From contig CAVAPG010000081.1 in NCBI GenBank assembly GCA_963590435.1, forward strand, positions 1 to 7,142: a DNA stretch of 7,142 nucleotides. The letters are read 5' to 3'. Of the stretch, positions 1 to 4,915 are shown one piece after another (position 1 is the first letter of the stretch; each line of letters begins with the position of its first letter). The translations under genes were made by a program, and so were the position numbers. The DNA is from F23-B02 sp963590435. GTDB taxonomy: Bacteria > Bacillota > Clostridia > Oscillospirales > Oscillospiraceae. The notes beneath the pieces were generated by a model. That model was not told where the DNA came from, made no database searches, and saw only the letters and a program-made list of their open reading frames with translations.

Positions 1-2
1 CT

Positions 3-152
3 GACGAAGGCGGCGTGACCGCACGCGAAGGCGTTTTCGCCGGCGGCGACGCAGTTACCGGTGCAGCCACAGTCATCCTCGCCATGGGCGCAGGCAAAGC
101 CGGCGCAAAGAGCATTGATGCATACATCAAGGGCAAGAGCGCACAGAAGTAA
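3..152 (+). CDS. C-terminal end of a glutamate synthase small subunit / NfnB-like FAD/NAD(P) oxidoreductase (partial, 5' end outside window)
   Basis: Only the last 49 codons and the TAA stop are present. The frame reads through GVFAGGDAVTGAATVILAMG and then GAGKAGAKSIDAYIKGK. This is the C-terminal FAD-contacting GD motif and closing helix of the pyridine-nucleotide-disulfide oxidoreductase fold found in the NADPH-dependent glutamate synthase small subunit (GltD, often called GltA in clostridia). The same C-terminus occurs in NfnB/SudA, the larger subunit of the electron-bifurcating NADH-dependent ferredoxin:NADP oxidoreductase, and 49 residues cannot separate the two. The enzyme would be cytoplasmic and pass electrons from NADPH through FAD and iron-sulfur clusters. 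A terminator 51 bases after the stop separates it from the following operon, so a functional link to the TRAP/transketolase genes is not indicated. The family call is secure; the specific enzyme is not. Confidence 0.85.
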   Translation, partial: DEGGVTAREGVFAGGDAVTGAATVILAMGAGKAGAKSIDAYIKGKSAQK

Positions 153-203
153 AAACCAAACCTGTTCAGGTTAAAGCAGAAAACGAAAGTAGTTTAAAAC
201 TTG

Positions 204-237
204 CACGCCGTTGCGATAATTCGCAGCGGCGTGTTTT
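204..237 (+). terminator. Rho-independent terminator of the upstream oxidoreductase gene
   Basis: A 13-bp stem (204-216 with 221-233, one T-G wobble) closes on a four-base loop TAAT and is followed directly by TTTT. The stem is GC-rich at its base (CACGCCG / CGGCGTG). An A-rich run at 196-199 could extend the pairing into the T tract, which would let it also work weakly in the other direction. It isolates the upstream gene from the following operon. Confidence 0.85.
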
Positions 238-325
238 GTAATGCCCGAATAATTACAATTCATCATACATTTTAACATTTTGCACAAAAGCGGCGACGAA
301 ATTTGATGTACAACACAGATTTCTT

Positions 326-351
326 CGTCAATAAAACAACAATTATTGACG
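326..351. repeat. Perfect inverted repeat, 9-bp arms, overlapping the -35 box
   Basis: The arms are CGTCAATAA (326-334) and TTATTGACG (343-351), exact reverse complements separated by 8 bases (AACAACAA). The right arm contains the TTGACG -35 hexamer of the operon promoter. The position suggests a regulator-binding site that would affect polymerase access, but no regulator can be assigned. It does not match the FCD/GntR operator pattern. Confidence 0.55.
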
Positions 352-373
352 TGAGTGCATGTCATGTTATAAG
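346..373 (+). promoter_or_regulatory. Sigma-A promoter of the Gfo/transketolase/TRAP operon
   Basis: The -35 box TTGACG (346-351) is followed after 16 bases by the -10 box TATAAG (368-373). A TG one base before the -10 box (365-366) gives an extended -10 element. The expected transcription start is near 380, leaving a leader of about 50 bases before the start codon at 432. Five of six consensus bases are present in each box and the spacer is one base short of optimal. Confidence 0.65.
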
Positions 374-390
374 CTTGTATTACAACATGA
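362..390. repeat. Imperfect inverted repeat over the -10 box and start site
   Basis: The outer arms TCATGTT (362-368) and AACATGA (384-390) are exact reverse complements. After one mismatch (369/383) three further pairs form (370-372 with 380-382). The repeat spans the -10 box and the predicted transcription start, so a protein bound here would block initiation. It overlaps the 11-bp palindrome at 375-385 and could be an alternative reading of the same operator region. Confidence 0.4.
375..385. promoter_or_regulatory. Candidate operator for the FCD/GntR regulator
   Basis: TTGTATTACAA is a perfect palindrome around a central T and matches every fixed position of TNGTNNNACNA, the pattern described for FCD-subfamily GntR regulators such as LldR. 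It begins two bases after the -10 box and covers the expected start of transcription, the classic position for a repressor. An FCD/GntR gene lies at the other end of this gene cluster. The match is directly visible; the assignment to that regulator is inferred. Confidence 0.55.
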
Positions 391-406
391 TAAGCACTTA
401 AGTACA

Positions 407-417
407 ATGTCGGACAA
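407..417. promoter_or_regulatory. Weaker second FCD/GntR operator match in the leader
   Basis: ATGTCGGACAA keeps the GTnnnAC core and the outer A of the operator pattern, but its first base is A instead of T. Its centre lies 32 bases, about three helical turns, after the centre of the site at 375-385, so two dimers could sit on the same DNA face. A GTnnnAC core alone is expected by chance about once in a few hundred bases, so support is limited. Confidence 0.25.
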
Positions 418-418
418 T

Positions 419-423
419 GGAGG
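419..423 (+). promoter_or_regulatory. Ribosome binding site that fixes the dehydrogenase start at 432
   Basis: GGAGG lies 8 bases before the ATG at 432. The upstream in-frame ATG at 417 overlaps the edge of this element and has no Shine-Dalgarno sequence of its own. This favours the later start. Confidence 0.8.
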
Positions 424-431
424 ACTTTGAT

Positions 432-1442
432 ATGAATGTTGTAATGATAGGTACCGGCGACATAGCTTATTCTCATGGCAGAGCAATTGTAAAGCTCGGC
501 GGCAAGGTAACTGCGGCATACGATATCAATCGCGAGGGACTTAGCAGATACTGTGCGGAGTTTGGCAGCAAGGCACTCGAGTATGAACAGATAGAAGAAA
601 ATCTGGTTGGTGCGGATTATGCCGTTATTTGTACTCCGCCGACCAAGCGCATGGATTATGTGGAAATGGTTTTGAAGGCACATGTTCCGCTTTACATGGA
701 AAAACCCATTGCAACATCTCTTGAAGACGCTGAAAAGCTTAAGGAAATGGAGCAAAAGTACAACGGCAAAATCATAGTCGGTTTTGCACATCGCTATCGT
801 CCTGCATTTGTTAAGATGCATGAGCTGGTTGCTTCCGGCGCTATGGGCGATCCGATAAATGTGTTGGATGTACGTGTCGGCCCCGGATACGGATTCCGCG
901 GCAGCCCGTTTGCAAATTCCTGGCGCACTGACCCGAAATATGCCTGCGGATTCACTATTGAGTCTATTTCACACGAGTGGAATCTTATGACTGCACTTTG
1001 CGGAGATTTTGAAACTCTTTCGGCAAATGTGTGGTGCACCATTCCTTCTATTCCGCAGTACGATACAAACTTTTCTGCAACAATGAAAATCAAAAAGGGC
1101 GGTATCTGCACGATAGAAGCCAGTTGGAGCTCGGACCTCGGCGCAAATCTCAAAGCCTATATCGGCACGAAGGGCTCGGTCTTCCTCAGAGGACGCGATA
1201 TGTTCGAGTTTGACGAGCTGACATATAAAACTGACGGCATGGAGCACGAGGAGACAATACACTACAACGATTCCTATAAGCACGATCAGGACGGCGTAAT
1301 ATTCAATATACATAAGCATTTTCAGGATTGTCTGAAGAACAATAAGCCTATTTTGACTCCGTTGGATGAGGGCATAAAGGTGCTAAAACTCTCAACACTG
1401 GCTCTTGAGTCCTCGCGTGAAAAGAAAGAGATAGTTTTTTAA
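432..1442 (+). CDS. Gfo/Idh/MocA family NAD(P)-dependent oxidoreductase
   Basis: This 336-residue cytoplasmic dehydrogenase belongs to the glucose-fructose oxidoreductase/inositol dehydrogenase/MocA family, whose members oxidise or reduce a hydroxyl/carbonyl on sugars, inositols and related polyols. The N-terminal Rossmann fold shows the dinucleotide-binding GTGDIA at residues 7-12. The family EKP motif is at 90-92, with Lys91 as the expected catalytic lysine, followed by GFAHRYRP near 117-124. The C-terminal domain carries His181 in ESISHEWN (177-184). In inositol dehydrogenase the pair is Asp-x3-His; here the Asp position is Glu177, with the His kept. Length is normal for the family. The start at 432 is chosen over an ATG at 417 because GGAGG at 419-423 serves it. 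It is the first gene of the operon and ends 9 bases before the transketolase gene. The substrate cannot be read from sequence; with TRAP and transketolase partners a sugar or sugar acid is likely. Confidence 0.92.
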   Translation: MNVVMIGTGDIAYSHGRAIVKLGGKVTAAYDINREGLSRYCAEFGSKALEYEQIEENLVGADYAVICTPPTKRMDYVEMVLKAHVPLYMEKPIATSLEDAEKLKEMEQKYNGKIIVGFAHRYRPAFVKMHELVASGAMGDPINVLDVRVGPGYGFRGSPFANSWRTDPKYACGFTIESISHEWNLMTALCGDFETLSANVWCTIPSIPQYDTNFSATMKIKKGGICTIEASWSSDLGANLKAYIGTKGSVFLRGRDMFEFDELTYKTDGMEHEETIHYNDSYKHDQDGVIFNIHKHFQDCLKNNKPILTPLDEGIKVLKLSTLALESSREKKEIVF

Positions 1443-1451
1443 GGGGACATT

Positions 1452-2294
1452 ATGGACAATAAAGAACTTATAAAGCTGAAAAATACTGCAACGGAGCTGA
1501 GACTTAATGCTCTGTACATGATACACAAGGCACAGTCAGGCCATCCGGGCGGTGCACTTTCGGTTGCAGATTATGTCACGGCTTGTTATTTCAAGTTTAT
1601 GAATGTTAATCCGGCAGACCCCAGATGGGCGGATCGTGACAGATTTGTCCTCTCCAAGGGCCATGCATGCCCGGCACAGTATGCAGCACTGGCAATGAAG
1701 GGATATTTTCCGATGGAAGTGCTCGATACGCTGCGCAAGGAGGGTTCAATGCTTCAGGGCCATCCCAGCATGAACCGCTGCCCCGGTATAGACATATCAA
1801 CAGGCTCCCTCGGCCAAGGCCTTGCCTGCGGCGTAGGAATGGCGCTTGCTGCGAAGCTTGATAAAAAAGATTACCATGTTTACGTCGCAGTCGGCGACGG
1901 AGAATGCCAAGAGGGTGAAATCTGGGAGGCTGCCCAGACGGCACATAAGTATAAGCTTGATAATCTTGTGGTTTTCGTTGATAACAACAATCTCCAGCTT
2001 GACGGCACTTGTGATGAAGTCATGCCGAACATTGATCTCGGAAAGAAATTTGAAGCCTTTGGTTTTGATAGGTACGAGATAGACGGAAATGATATGGCAC
2101 AGGTGGTTGCCGCAATTGAGCTTGCAAATGCTGTGAAAAACGGTCGCCCGAAATGTATATTCGGGCACACCGTAAAGGGCAAAGGCGTAAGCTATATGGA
2201 GAACCAGTGCGGCTGGCACGGGGTTGCACCTAACGATGAGGAATATGCACAGGCAGTAGATGAGCTGAAATCGCAGCTCATTGCGGAGGTGTAA
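1452..2294 (+). CDS. Transketolase, N-terminal (thiamine diphosphate pyrophosphate-binding) subunit
   Basis: This 280-residue protein is the first half of a two-subunit transketolase, which moves a two-carbon ketol unit from a ketose to an aldose using thiamine diphosphate and Mg2+. Visible motifs include SGHPGG (29-34, His31), KGH (69-71), GHP (103-105) and the diphosphate/Mg2+ motif that begins GDGE at 148-151 and ends in NNN at 178-180, about 30 residues on as in the family pattern GDG-x(24-30)-NN. WHG at 255-257 holds the late conserved histidine. The length is that expected for split transketolases (about 270-285), so it is not a truncated full-length enzyme. A purine-rich AAGGGGA before the ATG serves translation. 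The stop lies 2 bases before the C-terminal subunit gene, consistent with coupled, equimolar synthesis. A dedicated role in the catabolic operon is inferred, as known for AptAB (apulose-4-phosphate) and SqwGH (sulfo-sugar). Confidence 0.94.
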   Translation: MDNKELIKLKNTATELRLNALYMIHKAQSGHPGGALSVADYVTACYFKFMNVNPADPRWADRDRFVLSKGHACPAQYAALAMKGYFPMEVLDTLRKEGSMLQGHPSMNRCPGIDISTGSLGQGLACGVGMALAAKLDKKDYHVYVAVGDGECQEGEIWEAAQTAHKYKLDNLVVFVDNNNLQLDGTCDEVMPNIDLGKKFEAFGFDRYEIDGNDMAQVVAAIELANAVKNGRPKCIFGHTVKGKGVSYMENQCGWHGVAPNDEEYAQAVDELKSQLIAEV

Positions 2295-2296
2295 AT

Positions 2297-3232
2297 ATGG
2301 ATTCAAAGAAAATCGCTACGCGTGACGGCTTCGGCGAAGCAATAGTTGAGCTCGGCAAGGAAAACAGCAATGTTCTGGTCGTCGATATAGATATCGGCAA
2401 ATCCTGCAAGACCGCGGCTTTTCGCAAGGCATTGCCTGAGCAGTACATCAATGTCGGCATAGCGGAGCAGAACGGCGCGGGTGTTGCCGCGGGTCTTGCT
2501 ACGTGCGGAAAGATTCCTTTTGTCGTGACATATGCTGCTTTCGGCAGCATGCGAATCTGTGAGATGATTCGTCAGGAAATTTGCTATCCGAATCTCAATG
2601 TTAAAATTGCCTGCTCACACGGCGGACTTACCCCGGCAAATGACGGTGCAAGCCATCAGTGCATTGAGGATATGGGAATACTGCGTACTCTGCCTAACAT
2701 GACCGTGATTATGCCGGCAGACTATAATGCAGCGAAAGCTCTGGTTAAAGCTGCGGCAGAATGTTACGGCCCTGTCTATCTCCGCTTTACGCGTGATGCA
2801 ATTCCGCAGATCTATGATGAAAACGCAAAGTTTGAGATAGGAAAGGCCAATACTCTTCGCGAAGGCAAGGATGTTGCAATTATTGCAAACGGCGACACGG
2901 TCTGTATCGCACTTGATGCAGCTGAAATGCTCAAAGAAAAGGGCATAAGCGCACGTGTGCTTGATATGCATACCGTAAAGCCTCTGGATGTAGAAGCCGT
3001 GAATTCCTGCATAGAGGACATCGGAAGAATAATTACGGTCGAAGATCATAATATACTGAACGGACTCGGCAGTGCAGTCGCGGATATTGTTGCCGAAAGC
3101 GGCAAAGGAAAGCTCAAGAGAATTGGCGTCCTTGACCAGTTCGGACAGTCAGCACCTTACGGACGTTTGCTCGAAATAAACGGAATTACGGCCGAAAATA
3201 TTGTAAAACAGGCTGAAATTCTCATCGACTAA
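2297..3232 (+). CDS. Transketolase, C-terminal subunit
   Basis: This 311-residue protein supplies the pyrimidine-binding and C-terminal domains of the split transketolase and must pair with the preceding subunit to form the active site. GIAEQN (54-59) holds Glu57, the glutamate that activates the thiamine aminopyrimidine. Residues that by remembered alignment correspond to the phosphate-binding set of full-length transketolases are present: Arg9 (ATRDGFG), Ser36 (GKSCKT), His108 (CSHGGL) and Arg166 (RFTRD). GASHQ is at 117-121, preceded by PAND, where many relatives have a GED-type sequence. The C-terminal transketolase domain runs from about 190 to the end (VEDHNILNGLGSAVADIVAE around 250-270). 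GGAGGTG inside the end of the upstream gene is its ribosome binding site, so the two genes are translationally coupled. A 74-base gap containing a predicted hairpin follows before dctP. The 1-deoxyxylulose-5-phosphate synthase family is related, but that enzyme is a single chain. Confidence 0.94.
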   Translation: MDSKKIATRDGFGEAIVELGKENSNVLVVDIDIGKSCKTAAFRKALPEQYINVGIAEQNGAGVAAGLATCGKIPFVVTYAAFGSMRICEMIRQEICYPNLNVKIACSHGGLTPANDGASHQCIEDMGILRTLPNMTVIMPADYNAAKALVKAAAECYGPVYLRFTRDAIPQIYDENAKFEIGKANTLREGKDVAIIANGDTVCIALDAAEMLKEKGISARVLDMHTVKPLDVEAVNSCIEDIGRIITVEDHNILNGLGSAVADIVAESGKGKLKRIGVLDQFGQSAPYGRLLEINGITAENIVKQAEILID

Positions 3233-3236
3233 GCAG

Positions 3237-3268
3237 TAATTATCGGGCTGGAAGCAGCACCGAAATTA
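3237..3268 (+). other. Predicted intercistronic RNA hairpin between the transketolase and dctP genes
   Basis: The strand folds into a 13-bp stem with two single-base bulges (A3242 and A3259) and a four-base loop GAAG (3251-3254): 3237-3241 with 3264-3268, 3243-3246 with 3260-3263, 3247-3250 with 3255-3258. An A-rich stretch rather than a T tract follows, so it is not a terminator. It could stabilise the 5' end of a processed dctP message. Confidence 0.4.
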
Positions 3269-3306
3269 TAAAAAAGAAAAAGAAAAGGACTCAAGGAGGA
3301 AAAACA

Positions 3307-4344
3307 ATGAAAAGATTCCTAGCACTAATCATGGCCCTGGCAATGATCTTCGCACTCTGCGCCTGCGGCTCAAGCTCAAGTTCCGCAACTACTGCAACTA
3401 CCGACAGCACATCTGCATCCGACGATACGGTTTATACCATCAAAATCGGTCACAGCGATACTGTTGAAAACCTGATTCATGTCTCTCTGCTCAACTTCAA
3501 AGCATATGTTGAAGAGAAGAGCGAAGGCCGTCTCAAGATTGATATCTATGCATCCGAGCAGCTCGGCTCCAATGCAGAGATGGCAGAAATGGTCGAGATG
3601 GGCTCTCTCGATGCAATGATGCTCCCGCAGGGCCAGGAAGCAAACTACGCTCCAAAGATCAACATCCTCGGCATGCCCTTCCTGTTCTCCAGCTATGACG
3701 ATGTATACAAAGTGCTTGACAGTGAAATCGGCGATGAGCTTGTTGCTGATCTGGCTGATCACAATATGATTCAGCTGGCTTACTGGGAAAACGGTCTGCG
3801 TCAGACCACCAACAGCGTTCGCGCCATCAATACCCCCGAGGACCTCAAGGGCCTGAAGATTCGCACTCCTGAAGACAAGGTCACTATGGCAATATTTGAA
3901 GCTCTTGGCGCATCCCCCGCACCGCTTGCTTTCTCTGAGCTTTACCTCGCACTTCAGCAGAACACCTTCGATGGACAGGAGAACCCTGTATCCAACATCT
4001 ATGCAAACAACTTCCAGGATGTCCAGCAGTATCTGGCAATGACTAACCACAAGTACGAGTGCAAGAACATGGTATTCTCTCTGAGCACTTGGAACAAGCT
4101 CCCTGAAGATCTGCAGCAGCTCCTGCTTGAGGCAGCAAAGATCTACGGCGATGAGCACCGTCAGGCAATTGTTGACAGCACCGATTCTATGCTCGCAGAG
4201 CTCGAAGCAGCCGGCATGGAGGTCACCTATCCTGACACTGCCGCCTTCCAGGAGGCTACCAAGGTCGTCTATACCGACTTCTACGCTGAGAACGATTGGG
4301 CAGAAGATCTTGTTGCCCGCATTCAGGCAAAGATAGCTGAGTAA
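3307..4344 (+). CDS. dctP: TRAP transporter substrate-binding lipoprotein (DctP family)
   Basis: This 345-residue extracytoplasmic receptor binds the substrate and hands it to the DctQM membrane complex. The N-terminus is a lipoprotein signal peptide: MKRF, a hydrophobic stretch and the lipobox LCAC with Cys20 as lipidation site, then a Ser/Thr/Ala-rich linker to about residue 40. The mature domain begins TIKIGHSDT and shows the family core GLKIRTPE, where Arg186 is the expected carboxylate-binding arginine, Arg165 in ENGLRQTT about 20 residues earlier, and DGQENP at 222-227. These favour an acidic ligand. Length is typical. The ribosome binding site AAGGAGG (3293-3299) lies 7 bases before the ATG and is the best in the operon. 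Predicted hairpins flank the gene on both sides, and its codons lean to C-ending forms more than those of the dehydrogenase gene, consistent with the receptor being made in excess. The exact ligand is unknown. Confidence 0.95.
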   Translation: MKRFLALIMALAMIFALCACGSSSSSATTATTDSTSASDDTVYTIKIGHSDTVENLIHVSLLNFKAYVEEKSEGRLKIDIYASEQLGSNAEMAEMVEMGSLDAMMLPQGQEANYAPKINILGMPFLFSSYDDVYKVLDSEIGDELVADLADHNMIQLAYWENGLRQTTNSVRAINTPEDLKGLKIRTPEDKVTMAIFEALGASPAPLAFSELYLALQQNTFDGQENPVSNIYANNFQDVQQYLAMTNHKYECKNMVFSLSTWNKLPEDLQQLLLEAAKIYGDEHRQAIVDSTDSMLAELEAAGMEVTYPDTAAFQEATKVVYTDFYAENDWAEDLVARIQAKIAE

Positions 4345-4358
4345 TACTCTTCGCTCAT

Positions 4359-4383
4359 GCGGTGGGGAGATTCTCCCCACCGC
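4359..4383 (+). other. Strong intercistronic hairpin between dctP and dctQ
   Basis: A perfect inverted repeat with 12-base arms (4359-4370 and 4372-4383) around one central T gives a very stable, GC-rich stem (GCGGTGGGGA / TCCCCACCGC) with a small loop. The following sequence AATTCTTTATCTT is only moderately T-rich, so full termination is unlikely. It may act as a partial terminator or as a 3' protective structure for the dctP transcript, lowering expression of the membrane subunits relative to the binding protein. Confidence 0.7.
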
Positions 4384-4396
4384 AATTCTTTATCTT

Positions 4397-4404
4397 GAGG
4401 TGAT
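4397..4404 (+). promoter_or_regulatory. Ribosome binding site that fixes the dctQ start at TTG 4409
   Basis: GAGGTGAT matches the anti-Shine-Dalgarno sequence and ends four bases before TTG at 4409. The alternative GTG at 4400 lies inside this element and so cannot be the start served by it. Confidence 0.75.
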
Positions 4405-4408
4405 TTTA

Positions 4409-4903
4409 TTGAAAACTTTTGACAAACTCTGCAAGATATTAGACAAAATTGCGGGTATTATCACTGTTGCACTGATGGTATTTATCACGGTTATCATCAC
4501 ACTTTCTGTTATATTCCGCCTTGTCGGCCATCCGATGCAATGGTCCTATGAAGCGACTCTCGTTTGCATGTCGTGGACGATTTTCATGGGCATGGTTGTT
4601 ACCTTCAACCGTAACGAAAACATGCGTCTTACCTTTATTTCAAACGCACTGAAACCGAAAGCACGCAATATCTGGCTCGCAGTGATGGACTTCCTGGTGT
4701 TGGCATTTTTAATATACTCTGCTTATCTCAGCATCGGTGTTATCAATACAGCAATGTCAACCATGTATCAGACAATCCCGGTCAGCCGCGGAATTTTTTA
4801 TCTTCCGTATCCGATTGGCTGCGTGTTTTCTGCCTGCCAGATTGTCAATGTAAATTATAAGCGTATTACCGGGCAGACAGAAACGGCTGCCGCGGCAGAA
4901 TGA
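4409..4903 (+). CDS. dctQ: TRAP transporter small membrane subunit (DctQ family)
   Basis: The 164-residue integral membrane protein has four hydrophobic segments, at roughly residues 12-35, 45-65, 85-110 and 127-147, the fixed topology of DctQ proteins. DctQ pairs with DctM in the inner membrane and is needed for transport. The second segment region WSYEATLVCMSWTIFMGM resembles the conserved part of the family, and the end (TGQTETAAAAE) is a short cytoplasmic tail. The start is taken as TTG 4409, read as Met, because GAGGTGAT at 4397-4404 precedes it; a GTG at 4400 would add three residues but sits inside the ribosome binding site. A rare TTG start would further reduce its translation relative to DctP. 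The gene follows a strong hairpin after dctP and ends 12 bases before dctM. Confidence 0.92.
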   Translation: MKTFDKLCKILDKIAGIITVALMVFITVIITLSVIFRLVGHPMQWSYEATLVCMSWTIFMGMVVTFNRNENMRLTFISNALKPKARNIWLAVMDFLVLAFLIYSAYLSIGVINTAMSTMYQTIPVSRGIFYLPYPIGCVFSACQIVNVNYKRITGQTETAAAAE

Positions 4904-4915
4904 GGAGGTCATAAA

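Larger units (their letters stand above)
238..431 (+). promoter_or_regulatory. Regulatory intergenic region upstream of the six-gene operon
   Basis: Together with 153-237 this makes a 279-base gene-free stretch between the upstream stop (152) and the chosen start at 432. After the terminator it is AT-rich and contains a sigma-A promoter (346-373), a perfect 9-bp inverted repeat over the -35 box (326-351), an imperfect inverted repeat over the -10 box (362-390), an FCD/GntR-type operator match at the expected transcription start (375-385) and a weaker match in the leader (407-417). No small gene with a convincing ribosome binding site was seen here on either strand. No recognisable riboswitch or tRNA gene was seen. 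The density of dyad symmetry suggests regulated initiation rather than a leader-RNA mechanism. Confidence 0.7.

Noticed and set aside
153..200. Catabolite-repression (cre-like) site in the spacer after the first gene
   Set aside because: The AGAAAACGAAAG region does not keep the cre pattern on both halves and lies before the terminator, far from the operon promoter.
171..821. Minus-strand open frame of 216 codons across the promoter region and the start of the dehydrogenase gene
   Set aside because: It runs through the terminator, promoter and a strongly supported coding region. Its Cys/His/Asn-rich translation resembles no family, and no ribosome binding site was noticed for it.
1797..2306. 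Minus-strand open frame opposite the transketolase N-terminal gene
   Set aside because: It overlaps a gene with all transketolase motifs intact and shows no domain of its own.
3233..3306. Possible separate promoter for dctP (TATAAA-like sequence at 3267-3272)
   Set aside because: No acceptable -35 box lies 15-19 bases upstream; the A/T-rich match is better explained by the hairpin arm and the purine-rich ribosome-binding region.
3376..4380. Minus-strand open frame of 334 codons opposite dctP
   Set aside because: It lies almost entirely opposite a clear TRAP binding protein, has no recognisable domain, and its composition (many Cys, Val and Leu) is that of a shadow frame created by biased codon use.
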